DNA from: Sphaerisporangium perillae
GTDB taxonomy: Bacteria; Actinomycetota; Actinomycetes; Streptosporangiales; Streptosporangiaceae
Length of the DNA: 64,000 nt
Direction: 5' to 3'
Assembly: GCF_023276435.1 (NCBI RefSeq)
Contig: NZ_JALLPO010000023.1
Span: 1-64,000 of the forward strand
This document shows positions 26,477 to 33,806 of this stretch, in pieces. The translations under genes were made by a program, and so were the position numbers. How positions within the stretch are numbered: the stretch's first letter is position 1; each line of letters opens with the position of its first letter. A model generated the notes under the pieces. That model searched no databases, was not told the origin of the DNA, and worked only from the letters and a program-made list of their open reading frames with translations.

Positions 26477-27493
26477 ATGACCCCCACCTCACTGGTCACC
26501 GGCGGCGCCGGGTTCATCGGCTCGCACGTCGCGGCCGACCTGGTCCGGGCCGGCCACCGGGTCGTCGTGCTGGACGACCTGTCCGGAGGGGACGCGGCCA
26601 ACGTGCCAGGCGGCGCCCACTTCCACCAGGGCAGCGTCTGCGACGCCGAGGTGGTCGACGCGCTGTTCGCCGAGTGGAGGTTCGACTACGTCTTCCACCT
26701 GGCCGCGTACGCCGCCGAGGGGCTGAGCCATTTCATCAAGCGCTACAACTACACCAACAACGTGATCGGCAGCATCAACCTCATCAACGCGTCGGTGAAC
26801 GCCGAGACGGTACGGTGCTTCGTCTTCACCTCCTCCATCGCCGTCTACGGGCACGCCGAGCCGCCGATGACCGAGGACCTCGTGCCGGCGCCCGTCGACC
26901 CGTACGGGATCGCCAAGTACGCGGTCGAGCAGGAGCTGAAGGTCACCCACGAGATGTTCGGCCTTCCGTACATCATCTTCCGCCCGCACAACGTCTACGG
27001 CGAGCGGCAGAACATCGGCGACCGCTACCGCAATGTCATCGGCATCTTCATGAACCAGATCCTGCGCGACGAGGAGTGCACCATCTTCGGGGACGGCGAG
27101 CAGACCAGGGCGTTCAGCCACATCGACGACGTCGCGCTCCCGATCGCCCGGTCGATCGGCAACCCGCGGGCGTACGGGGAGACCTTCAACATCGGCGGCG
27201 ACACTCCGTACACGGTCAACGAGCTGGCCGCCGCGGTCGCCTCGGCCATGGGCGCGCCCCTGCGGGTGCGGCACCTGCCGGCCCGCCACGAGGTGGTCCA
27301 CGCCTACTCCTCCCACCAGAAGGCGCGCGACCTCCTCGGCGTCGGGGCCGACGCGATGCCGCTCGCCGGCGGGCTCGCGCAGATGGCCGCCTGGGCCAAG
27401 AAGCACGGACCGCAGGAGCCGTCGGTCTTCTCCGGGATCGAGGTGGCCCGCAACATGCCCCCCTCGTGGCAGGCCCTGATCGTCCCCTCCTGA
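26477..27493 (+). CDS. NAD-dependent nucleotide-sugar 4-epimerase (GalE-like)
   Basis: A 338-residue extended SDR from ATG 26477 (GTG 26474 also possible; TAGGAG site upstream). TGGAGFIGSHVAADLVRAGH binds NAD, FTSSIAVYGHAEPP carries the catalytic Ser/Thr, and DPYGIAKYAVEQEL holds the Tyr-x-x-x-Lys pair near residues 146-150. The body is that of UDP-hexose 4-epimerases and dTDP-sugar dehydratases (RPHNVYGERQNIGDRYRN). It is the last gene of the operon, 66 bases after the flippase gene. It makes an epimerised or decorated nucleotide sugar; the exact sugar is unknown. Confidence 0.9.
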   Translation: MTPTSLVTGGAGFIGSHVAADLVRAGHRVVVLDDLSGGDAANVPGGAHFHQGSVCDAEVVDALFAEWRFDYVFHLAAYAAEGLSHFIKRYNYTNNVIGSINLINASVNAETVRCFVFTSSIAVYGHAEPPMTEDLVPAPVDPYGIAKYAVEQELKVTHEMFGLPYIIFRPHNVYGERQNIGDRYRNVIGIFMNQILRDEECTIFGDGEQTRAFSHIDDVALPIARSIGNPRAYGETFNIGGDTPYTVNELAAAVASAMGAPLRVRHLPARHEVVHAYSSHQKARDLLGVGADAMPLAGGLAQMAAWAKKHGPQEPSVFSGIEVARNMPPSWQALIVPS

Positions 27494-27563
27494 CCGGTTC
27501 GCCATCGGCCGCGGGCGTCCGCCTCCGCCTCTCGCAGTGCGCCGTTAACGCGCACCCGCGGAG

Positions 27564-28265
27564 GTGCGGGACGATATACCGGTGTACAACATCTCAGAGG
27601 AACCGGTTCTGCGGCCCGTGGCACGGTCGATCACCCGCACCGACCTCGTCGCCGACTCGATCAGGACCGCGATCCTGTCCGGCCGGATCAAGCCGGGCGA
27701 GACGCTGGTCGAGCGCCGGCTCGCCGAGCAACTCGGGGTCTCCAAGACCCCCGTGCGCGAGGCGCTGATCGGGCTCGCCTCGACCGGGCTGGTGGTCATC
27801 AGCCCCAACCGGGGCGTCAGCGTCCGCGTGCTGGACGCCGCCGACCTGCGCAAGGCCCAGGAGCTCCGTCTCCTGCTCGAGCCGTGGGCGGTGGCGTCCT
27901 CCACGCGCATGGGCCGCCCGGCCACCGTGGCGGACGCCCGGCAGGCGCTCGGCGAGGCCCGCGAGCTGCTGTCGGGAGAGGACCCGACGGCCCTCAGCCT
28001 GGCCAACCGCCGCTTCCACCGAGCGCTCTACTCCGGCTGCGACAACGAGCTTGTCACCACCCAGCTGGACAACCTGCAGGACCTCACCGCGCTCGGCACG
28101 GTGACCGTGCTGTGGCGGCACTGGCCGACCTGGCGCGAGGAGTTCGCCGAGCACGAGGACATCCTCGCCGCCGTTGAACAGGGCAACGCCACCCTCGCCG
28201 AACGCCTGATCAGATCGCACGTCAAGCGCAGCGTCACCCACCTCAGCCGCCCCCGCAAAGCCTGA
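27564..28265 (+). CDS. GntR-family regulator, FCD subfamily
   Basis: A 233-residue regulator from GTG 27564 (GTG 27582 is an alternative start, which would put the operator upstream of the coding region). The winged helix is SIRTAILSGRIKPGETLVE, RRLAEQLGVSKTPVREAL, then GLVVISPNRGVSVRVL, at about residues 30-95. The all-helical FCD domain follows, with LLEPWAVASSTRM and the metal-binding-type NRRFHRALYSGC (Asn/His) near 152. It converges with the RraA-like/DHDPS genes, and its start region shares an 18-bp motif with the promoter of that operon. It probably represses sugar-acid catabolism and responds to the substrate. Confidence 0.92.
   Translation: MRDDIPVYNISEEPVLRPVARSITRTDLVADSIRTAILSGRIKPGETLVERRLAEQLGVSKTPVREALIGLASTGLVVISPNRGVSVRVLDAADLRKAQELRLLLEPWAVASSTRMGRPATVADARQALGEARELLSGEDPTALSLANRRFHRALYSGCDNELVTTQLDNLQDLTALGTVTVLWRHWPTWREEFAEHEDILAAVEQGNATLAERLIRSHVKRSVTHLSRPRKA
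27570..27587 (-). promoter_or_regulatory. GntR operator candidate, copy 1
   Basis: Read on the minus strand this is GTACACCGGTATATCGTC. It differs at only three C/T positions from 29994-30011 upstream of the DHDPS-type gene, giving the consensus GTAYAYCGGTAYATCGTC, itself two GTAYAYCG half units. It overlaps the 5' end of the GntR gene, suggesting autoregulation. Confidence 0.65.
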
Positions 28266-28267
28266 GC

Positions 28268-28293
28268 GCGGGGAGCCGCGCGCGGCTCCCCGC
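28268..28293. terminator. bidirectional hairpin between convergent genes
   Basis: An 11-bp perfect stem GCGGGGAGCCG / CGGCTCCCCGC with a CGCG loop sits exactly between the GntR stop (28265) and the RraA-like stop (28293-28295). It serves as a shared terminator for the two converging genes. No T-tract is present on either side. Confidence 0.65.
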
Positions 28294-29057
28294 TAGGCGC
28301 CCGGGGGACCGGAGCGGTAGCGGCGCAGGGTCTCCTCGTCCGGAGGGTAGGTGCCGCGGAGCGGGGCGCCCGCTTCGATCTCCGACTGGATGAACTCCTC
28401 CAGCCGCTCCTGCTCGAGGGCGTCGCGGGCCACCTCGGCCGCGAGGTGGCGCGGCACGCAGACGACGCCCTCGGCGTCGGCGACGATGACGTCGCCCGGG
28501 TACACCGGAACCTCCGCGCAGCCGATGGGCACCTGCAGGTCGATCGCGTGGTGGCGCGCGAGGTTGGTGGTCGCGCAGACGCCGGCGGCGAAGGCGGGCA
28601 GCTCCAGCTCGGCGAAGAACGGCGAGTCGCGGACCGCGCCGTCGGTGACCAGCCCGGCGGCGCCGCGGCGCAGCAGGCGGGTCGCGAGGATGCCGCCGAT
28701 CGAGGCCGCCCGCGTCTGGCCCCGGCAGTCCATGACGAGCACCTGCCCGGGCCCGACCGACTCGACCGCGAGCCGCTGCGGGTGGTCGTAGTCCTTGAAC
28801 ACCGACAGCACGTCGAGGTCCTCGCGGGCGGGGATGTGCCGCAGCGTGAACGCCTCCCCCACCATGCGGGTGCGGGCGGGGTTGAGCGGGCGCAGCCCGG
28901 CCAGGAAGGTGTTGCGCAGCCCGCGGGAGAACAGCTGCGTGGTGACCGTCGCCGTGGAGACCCGGCGCAAGGCGTCGAAGACCTCCGGCCCGAGCGCGTC
29001 CTCCCCCGCCTGCCCGTTCACGCCTTCCCACCCGCTCACGTCTTCCCGCCCGCTCAT
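28293..29057 (-). CDS. RraA-like / HMG-CHA aldolase family protein
   Basis: A 254-residue protein from ATG 29057, overlapping the DHDPS-family stop by 4 bases. The RraA/MenG-like fold is seen in VSTATVTTQLFSRGLRNTF, GPGQVLVMDCRGQTRAA, IGGILATRLLRRGAAGLVTDG with VRDSPFF, PVYPGDVIVADAEGVVCVP and the final helix LEEFIQSEIEAG. RraA relatives include RNase E inhibitors and 4-hydroxy-4-methyl-2-oxoglutarate (HMG/CHA) aldolases, which use the GGxxxxR and D metal site visible here. Because it is co-transcribed with a DHDPS-family aldolase under a GntR gene, sugar-acid or pyruvate-aldol metabolism is more likely than RNA regulation. Confidence 0.88.
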   Translation of the reverse strand: MSGREDVSGWEGVNGQAGEDALGPEVFDALRRVSTATVTTQLFSRGLRNTFLAGLRPLNPARTRMVGEAFTLRHIPAREDLDVLSVFKDYDHPQRLAVESVGPGQVLVMDCRGQTRAASIGGILATRLLRRGAAGLVTDGAVRDSPFFAELELPAFAAGVCATTNLARHHAIDLQVPIGCAEVPVYPGDVIVADAEGVVCVPRHLAAEVARDALEQERLEEFIQSEIEAGAPLRGTYPPDEETLRRYRSGPPGA

Positions 29058-29959
29058 GCGGCACCGACCGGGAGGCGCAGGGAACGGAGGATGGCGGTGA
29101 CCTCGTCGCGTTCGCCGTCGGGGAGGACGGAGATCGGGGGGCGCACGTCGCGGCGGCACAGGCCGAGCTGGGCCAGTGCCTCCTTGAGCACCGAGACGTT
29201 GTTGGCGTTGCCGCGCCTGGCGCGCAGGTCCTCGATGGGCTTGAGCCGCCGCCACAGCCGCATCGCCCCGCCGGCGTCGCCGGCCTGGAGCAGGCCGTGC
29301 AGTTCGAGCGACAACTCGGGCACGATGGCGACCAGGCCGGAGGTGAACCCGCGCGCGCCGCCCATCCAGTAGAACGGCGCCCAGCTCTCGGCGAGCCCGC
29401 ACACCCAGGTGACCTCGGGGACCTCGGCCGCCATCTCGGCGAACCGCACCGGGTCGGGCAGCGCGTACTTGACCCCGACCACGTTCGGGCACGCGTCCAC
29501 CAGGGCCTTCACCGTCCTGGGGATGATCAGCGGGGACCGGAGGTAGCACACCACGCCGAGCCCGGGGACGGCCTCGGCGACGTCCCTGTGGTAGTCGACC
29601 CAGCCTTCCTCCGACTGGTAGGGATGCACGGGCTGGTGGACCATGACGGCGTGCGCGCCGAGGTTCGCGGCCTCGGTGGCGAGCCGGACGGCCGAGCCGG
29701 TGTCATGCCCGACGCCGGCGATGACGGTGGCCTCGCCGGCCGACTCCAGGGCGAGCGCGACCACGTGGTTCAGCTCGGCGACGGACAGCGAGTAGAACTC
29801 TCCGGTGTTGCCGTTGGGCGTGACCGCCGTGATCCCCGCCGCGACCACCCGCGACACCACGGCGGTGTAGGCCGGCTCGTCGATCCGCCCGAACCCGTCG
29901 AACGGCGTCACCGGTATGGACACCACCGACGAAAGCGCCCGCCTCACGTCATCCAACAT
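29054..29959 (-). CDS. dihydrodipicolinate-synthase-family aldolase/dehydratase
   Basis: A 301-residue TIM-barrel enzyme from ATG 29959 (GGAGGGAAG site upstream). It has SIPVTPFDGFGRID near residue 15, the GNTGEFYSLS loop near 50, and the catalytic region VCYLRSPLIIP and VGVKYALPDP, in which the Schiff-base lysine follows GV. The family cleaves or condenses pyruvate-containing keto acids (DapA, KDG aldolase, keto-deoxy-aldonate dehydratase). The absence of lysine-biosynthesis neighbours and the GntR operator upstream point to sugar-acid catabolism, possibly the step after the IlvD/Edd-type dehydration. The exact substrate is open. Confidence 0.9.
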   Translation of the reverse strand: MLDDVRRALSSVVSIPVTPFDGFGRIDEPAYTAVVSRVVAAGITAVTPNGNTGEFYSLSVAELNHVVALALESAGEATVIAGVGHDTGSAVRLATEAANLGAHAVMVHQPVHPYQSEEGWVDYHRDVAEAVPGLGVVCYLRSPLIIPRTVKALVDACPNVVGVKYALPDPVRFAEMAAEVPEVTWVCGLAESWAPFYWMGGARGFTSGLVAIVPELSLELHGLLQAGDAGGAMRLWRRLKPIEDLRARRGNANNVSVLKEALAQLGLCRRDVRPPISVLPDGERDEVTAILRSLRLPVGAA

Positions 29960-29993
29960 CACGATCTTCCCTCCACGGCGAATCCTGATTCTG

Positions 29994-30011
29994 GTATATC
30001 GGTACATCGTC
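29994..30011 (+). promoter_or_regulatory. GntR operator candidate, copy 2
   Basis: GTATATCGGTACATCGTC, matching 15 of 18 positions of the copy at 27570-27587 (all three differences are C/T). It begins 34 bases upstream of ATG 29959, where a repressor would block the minus-strand operon. It also lies beside a TTGACA box (30023-30028) facing the decayed LacI gene. Confidence 0.65.
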
Positions 30012-30059
30012 GTGCTGACCTATTGACATATCACACACGTTTTCATTCTGGTGTGCGCC

Positions 30060-30170
30060 ATGGACATCGCTTCCGAGACCCCCGACGCTCCCCGCCCCAC
30101 CACGATCCACGCGGTCGCGGCTCTGGCCGGGGTGTCACCCTCGACGGTCTCACGCGCGCTGATGGCAAGG
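30060..30170 (+). pseudogene. LacI-family regulator, DNA-binding domain remnant (1)
   Basis: From ATG 30060 the frame reads a short leader then TTIHAVAALAGVSPSTVSRAL, the complete LacI helix-turn-helix. After about residue 36 the hinge and the ligand-binding domain are missing and the frame runs into Arg-rich nonsense. A good -35 box TTGACA at 30023-30028 stands upstream, so the fragment may still be transcribed. It was probably the regulator of an adjacent transporter whose permease remnant follows at 30250. Confidence 0.75.
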
Positions 30171-30249
30171 GCGCGTGACCGTACTCGCCGCACACCGCTC
30201 CGGACCGCCATCGGCGGAGGGCGACCGAACATGACCGCGCTGACCCCTT

Positions 30250-30568
30250 GCCTGGTACGCGGACGCCTGGCGGGAGTTCGGGCTGGCCGACGTGCTGCAG
30301 GTGACGCTGCTGGTCGCGCTCGCCGTGGTCGGGCTCGCGCTGCTCCTCGGCGTGCCGGCGGCCTACGCGCTGGCGCGGCGCGACTTCGCCGGCAAGCGGG
30401 CACCGCGCCGCCCAGGCGATCGACGCGATGGCCGTCGTCTACACCCTGCTCTCCTCGGCCCTGCTCGTCCTCGCCCTCATGTTCGTCAACCCCACGCAGA
30501 TCGTCGCGCAGGTGAAGGAGGTCACGCCGGACCGACCCCGGCGAGGTGCGCTCAGCGGGCGAGGCGGA
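30250..30568 (+). pseudogene. ABC transporter permease, internally deleted and frameshifted
   Basis: Two pieces of an inner-membrane permease are recognisable. The first is WREFGLADVLQVTLLVALAV then GLALLLGVPAAYALARRDF, the classic start of a spermidine/sugar-type permease. After GKR the frame shifts by one, and a second piece reads AQAIDAMAVVYTLLSSALLV, ALMFVNPTQIVAQVKEV and stops at about 30568, a typical C-terminus. About two thirds of the protein is missing between them. Together with the LacI stub this marks a deleted transporter operon. Its end overlaps the stop region of the convergent GH51 gene by a few bases. Confidence 0.7.
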
Positions 30569-32054
30569 TGACGTTCCAGGAGACCGGGGGCAGGAGGACC
30601 CTGAGCGGGCCTGCCTGGACGTCGGGGTTGGGCCGGGGGGTGACCCGGCCCGGGTCGTCGGCGGTGTTGGTGGCGTAGACGTCGAGGTCGGTGAGCGTGG
30701 TGGCCTCGACGACGCGGACGTCGCCGAGGGCGCGGGCTTCCAGGGTCAGCTCCAGGGGCCCGTCGGTGGAGCGGTTCACCGCGAAGACGGTGGTGACGTC
30801 CTCGTCGCGGGTGGCGACCGCGTGCAGCAGCGGCACCTCGCCGTACTCGGCCGTCTCGTGCACCGGGGAGACGGGCTCGACGCGCAGCACGTCGCCGGAG
30901 GCGTACCGGGCCGCCTGGGCGAACGGATGGAAGATCGTCTGCCGCCACGCGCGCCCGCCTGGCTCGGTCATGATCGGCGCGATGACGTTGACGAGCTGGG
31001 CCTGGCAGGCGGCGGTGACCCGGTCGCTGTTGCGCAGCAGGGTGATGAGCAGCCCGCCGACGGCCACGGCATCGGCCAGGTGGTAGCGGTCCTCCAGCAG
31101 CGGAGGCGCCACCGGCCAGCCCCTCGGCGGCTCCTGCGACTGCCGCGCCTGGAAGCGGCTCAGGTACCAGACGTTCCACTCGTCGAAGGACACGTTGATC
31201 CGCTTGGTGGCCCGGACCTTGGCGCGGACGTGGTCGGCGGTCGCGACGACCGAGGCGATAAAGTTCTCCATGTCGGTGGAGCAGGCGAGGAAACTCGCGA
31301 GGTCGCCGTCCTTCTCCTCGTAGTAGGCGTGGCAGGAGATGTGGTCGACGTGGTCGTAGGTCTCCTCCAGGACGGTGGCCTCCCAGGAGCCGAACGTCGG
31401 CATGGAGGAGCCCGAACTGCCGCACGCCACCAGCTCCAGGCCCGGGTCGATCATGCGCATCGCCCTGGCGGTCTCGGCGGCGAGCCTGCCGTACTCGCGG
31501 GCGGTCTTGTGGCCGATCTGCCAGGGACCGTCCATCTCGTTGCCCAGGCACCACATCCTGATGGCGTGCGGCTCCTTGGACCCGTTGGCGATCCGCAGGT
31601 CCGACCAGTGGGTGCCGGACTCGAGGTTGCAGTATTCGAGGAGGTCGAGAGCCTCCTGCACACCGCGGGTGCCGAGGTTGACCGCCATCATGGGCTCGAC
31701 GCCGGCCTTGCGGGCCCAGCGGACGAACTCGTCGACGCCGACCTGGTTGGGCTCGGTGCAGTGCCAGGCCAGGTCGAGCCGCGCGGGGCGGGAGGCGAGC
31801 GGGCCGATGCCGTCCTCCCAGCGGTAGCCGGAGACGAAGTTGCCGCCCGGGTAGCGCACGGTGGTGGCCCCCAGCTCGCGGGTCAGGTCCAGGACGTCGC
31901 GGCGGAAACCGTCCTCGTCGGCGGTGGGATGGCAGGGCTCGTGGATCCCGGTGTAGACGCAGCGGCCGAGGTGCTCGACGAAGGTGCCGAAAGTGCGCCG
32001 CCGTACGGAGGCGACGCGGAACGCCGGATCGATCGTGAGGGACGCCTGGTACAC
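30552..32054 (-). CDS. alpha-L-arabinofuranosidase, GH51
   Basis: A 500-residue retaining glycoside hydrolase from GTG 32054, which has an AGGAG site six bases away; the longer frame to 32129 lacks one. The GH51 signatures are complete: TFGTFVEHLGRCVYTGI, TTVRYPGGNFVSGYRWEDG, acid/base Glu173 in CLGNEMDGPWQIGH, and nucleophile Glu292 in VSFDEWNVWY. The beta-sandwich C-terminal domain ends LLPPVSWNVIRL. No signal peptide is seen, so it acts in the cytoplasm on imported arabino-oligosaccharides. It is divergent from the sugar ABC transporter at 32503, and LacI-type operators lie between them. Confidence 0.93.
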   Translation of the reverse strand: MYQASLTIDPAFRVASVRRRTFGTFVEHLGRCVYTGIHEPCHPTADEDGFRRDVLDLTRELGATTVRYPGGNFVSGYRWEDGIGPLASRPARLDLAWHCTEPNQVGVDEFVRWARKAGVEPMMAVNLGTRGVQEALDLLEYCNLESGTHWSDLRIANGSKEPHAIRMWCLGNEMDGPWQIGHKTAREYGRLAAETARAMRMIDPGLELVACGSSGSSMPTFGSWEATVLEETYDHVDHISCHAYYEEKDGDLASFLACSTDMENFIASVVATADHVRAKVRATKRINVSFDEWNVWYLSRFQARQSQEPPRGWPVAPPLLEDRYHLADAVAVGGLLITLLRNSDRVTAACQAQLVNVIAPIMTEPGGRAWRQTIFHPFAQAARYASGDVLRVEPVSPVHETAEYGEVPLLHAVATRDEDVTTVFAVNRSTDGPLELTLEARALGDVRVVEATTLTDLDVYATNTADDPGRVTPRPNPDVQAGPLRVLLPPVSWNVIRLAR

Positions 32055-32109
32055 GAGTGCTCCTGCCCGCCTTCGCGAAGGTCTATAACGGTCGACCTGA
32101 TTGCGCCGA

Positions 32110-32125
32110 TTGTTAGCGTTATCAA
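32110..32125 (-). promoter_or_regulatory. LacI-type operator candidate upstream of GH51 gene
   Basis: TTGTTAG-CG-TTATCAA, an imperfect palindrome centred on CG with five of seven arm positions matching, lies about 55 bases upstream of the GTG start of the arabinofuranosidase gene, in an AT-rich promoter zone. It resembles the element at 32430-32443 in front of the transporter genes. Confidence 0.5.
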
Positions 32126-32230
32126 CCATGCCGTCAAGGACTCACGACGGTAACGTTTCGATCTCATCAGCGGCTGCCCGCCTCGGCGCACGGACCGGCA
32201 AGCCGCGAAAGTCGGGCCTTGACACTGATG

Positions 32231-32246
32231 GTGTTATCGCAAACAC
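32231..32246 (+). promoter_or_regulatory. LacI-type operator candidate in divergent region
   Basis: GTGTTAT-CG-CAAACAC: perfect GTGTT/AACAC outer arms about a central CG. It lies midway between the GH51 and transporter starts. It is weaker than the two flanking candidates. Confidence 0.35.
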
Positions 32247-32429
32247 TCGGGAAACCTCCGCGAAACACAACCGAGGGCGTCGCACGTGATCACAACGCAT
32301 CGGCCAGGCGACACCCGCCCGGACACCCGAGACGGTGCGGCGGCCGGCGCCGGCGAGAACCCTGGATCGCCCCCTCCCCCACCTCCCCCGCCACCGTGAC
32401 GACCTCGCCCTCCGCCGGCCCGGTCGCCC

Positions 32430-32456
32430 TGTTAGCGCTCACAACGAAGCGCTTCG
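32430..32456 (+). promoter_or_regulatory. paired LacI-type operators before the sugar ABC genes
   Basis: TGTTAG-CG-CTCACA (32430-32443) is followed directly by a perfect 12-bp palindrome CGAAGCGCTTCG (32445-32456), 46 bases before ATG 32503. Central CG and 12-16-bp palindromes are characteristic of LacI-family operators. The gene set (arabinofuranosidase, sugar importer) is the probable regulon; no intact regulator is adjacent. Confidence 0.55.
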
Positions 32457-32502
32457 ACAGCCTCCACCTGTACTGGCAGCCCCCGCTCCTCCTGGAGGAC
32501 AC

Positions 32503-33798
32503 ATGGCCGACGGCCCCCCGCGACCGTCCCGGCGAGCCGTGCTCGGCGCGGCACTCGCCCTTGGGACACTCACACTCGCCGGATGCGGCGGCGAAGGCGG
32601 CACCACCAAGGTGCGCTACTGGAACCTGTTCGGCGGCGGCGACGGCGCGCTGATGCTGACGATGCAGGACGAATTCAGGAACAACAACCCCGGTATCGCG
32701 CTGGAGGCGGTGACGCTCGCCTGGGGCGCCCCGTACTACACCAAGCTCGCCATGGCCGCCGCCGGCGGGCGGGCGCCCGACGTCGCCGTCCTGCACCTGT
32801 CCCGGCTCACCGGCTACGCCCCCGGCCACCTGCTCGACCCGTTCGACGAGAAGCTGCTCGCCGAGTTCGGCGTCACCAGGGACCAGTTCCCGCCCGGGCT
32901 CATCGAGCGCGCCACGGTGGACGGCAGGCTGTACGCGCTGCCGCTCGACACCCACCCGTTCGTCATGTACTACAACACCGACATCGCCCAGAAGGCCGGG
33001 CTCCTCGGCCCCGACGGCAAGCTCGCCCCGATCAGCGGGCCGGACGCGCTCATCGACGCGCTCACCAAGGCCAAGCAGGTCACCGGGGCCTACGGGCTGG
33101 CGCTCGACAACCTCGACGTGATGCCCTGGCGGCTGTTCTGGGCGCTCTACCGCCAGCAGGACGGCGACATCACCCTGCCCGCCGGCGGCAGCGTCGGCAT
33201 CGACGACGTCAAGGCGCTCAAGGTGCTGAACTTCATGGGACAGCTGACCGCCGAGGGCCTGGCCACCCGGAACGTCGACTACCCGGGCGCGGTCGCGACG
33301 TTCGCCGGCGGCAAGGCCGGCTTCCACTGGAACGGCGGCTGGGAGACCGCCACCTTCACCACCGCCAAGATGCCCTACAGCATGACCCGCCTGCCCAACA
33401 TCTTCGGCAACGCCCGCACCTCCGGCGACGCGCACTCGTTCGTCCTGCCCCACCAGCGCGCCCGTGACCCCATCACCACCAGGGCGTCCTACCGGTTCAT
33501 CACCGAACTGCTGAAGTCCAGCGTCACCTGGGGCAGGGCAGGGCACGTGCCCGCCTACCAGCCGGTCGTCGCCGAGCCGGCGTACCTCGCGCTCAAGCCG
33601 CAGTCGGAGTACCGCGACGTGACACCCGATGTGCAACTCGACCCGCCCGCCTGGTTCAGCGGGTCCGGCTCCGACTTCGAGAACCAGGCGGGCTCGGCGT
33701 TCCAGAGGGTGCTCGCCGGGTCGCTCACCCCCGAGCAAGCGCTCGCCCAGTTCAAGGCGGCCGTCGACAAGCTGCTGTCCACCCCCAGCCCCGTATAG
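32503..33798 (+). CDS. sugar ABC transporter substrate-binding lipoprotein
   Basis: A 431-residue extracellular binding protein from ATG 32503 (GGAGG site upstream). The N-terminus has twin arginines (SRRAVLGAALALGTLTLAGC) with a lipobox LAGC, so it is likely a Tat-exported lipoprotein. The body is a family 1 solute-binding protein: VRYWNLFGGGDG, FRNNNPGIALEAVTL, YALPLDTHPFVMYYNTD near residue 145, and FHWNGGWETATF. It delivers an oligosaccharide to the two permeases encoded downstream. The ATPase (MsiK-type) is not encoded here and would be supplied by a shared subunit. Confidence 0.92.
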   Translation: MADGPPRPSRRAVLGAALALGTLTLAGCGGEGGTTKVRYWNLFGGGDGALMLTMQDEFRNNNPGIALEAVTLAWGAPYYTKLAMAAAGGRAPDVAVLHLSRLTGYAPGHLLDPFDEKLLAEFGVTRDQFPPGLIERATVDGRLYALPLDTHPFVMYYNTDIAQKAGLLGPDGKLAPISGPDALIDALTKAKQVTGAYGLALDNLDVMPWRLFWALYRQQDGDITLPAGGSVGIDDVKALKVLNFMGQLTAEGLATRNVDYPGAVATFAGGKAGFHWNGGWETATFTTAKMPYSMTRLPNIFGNARTSGDAHSFVLPHQRARDPITTRASYRFITELLKSSVTWGRAGHVPAYQPVVAEPAYLALKPQSEYRDVTPDVQLDPPAWFSGSGSDFENQAGSAFQRVLAGSLTPEQALAQFKAAVDKLLSTPSPV

Positions 33799-33806
33799 GA
33801 GACCCG

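Noticed and set aside
28243-29064. 273-residue open frame overlapping the RraA-like gene
   Set aside because: It is the Arg/Gly/Pro-rich neighbouring frame of the true gene, which has all RraA motifs in the other frame.
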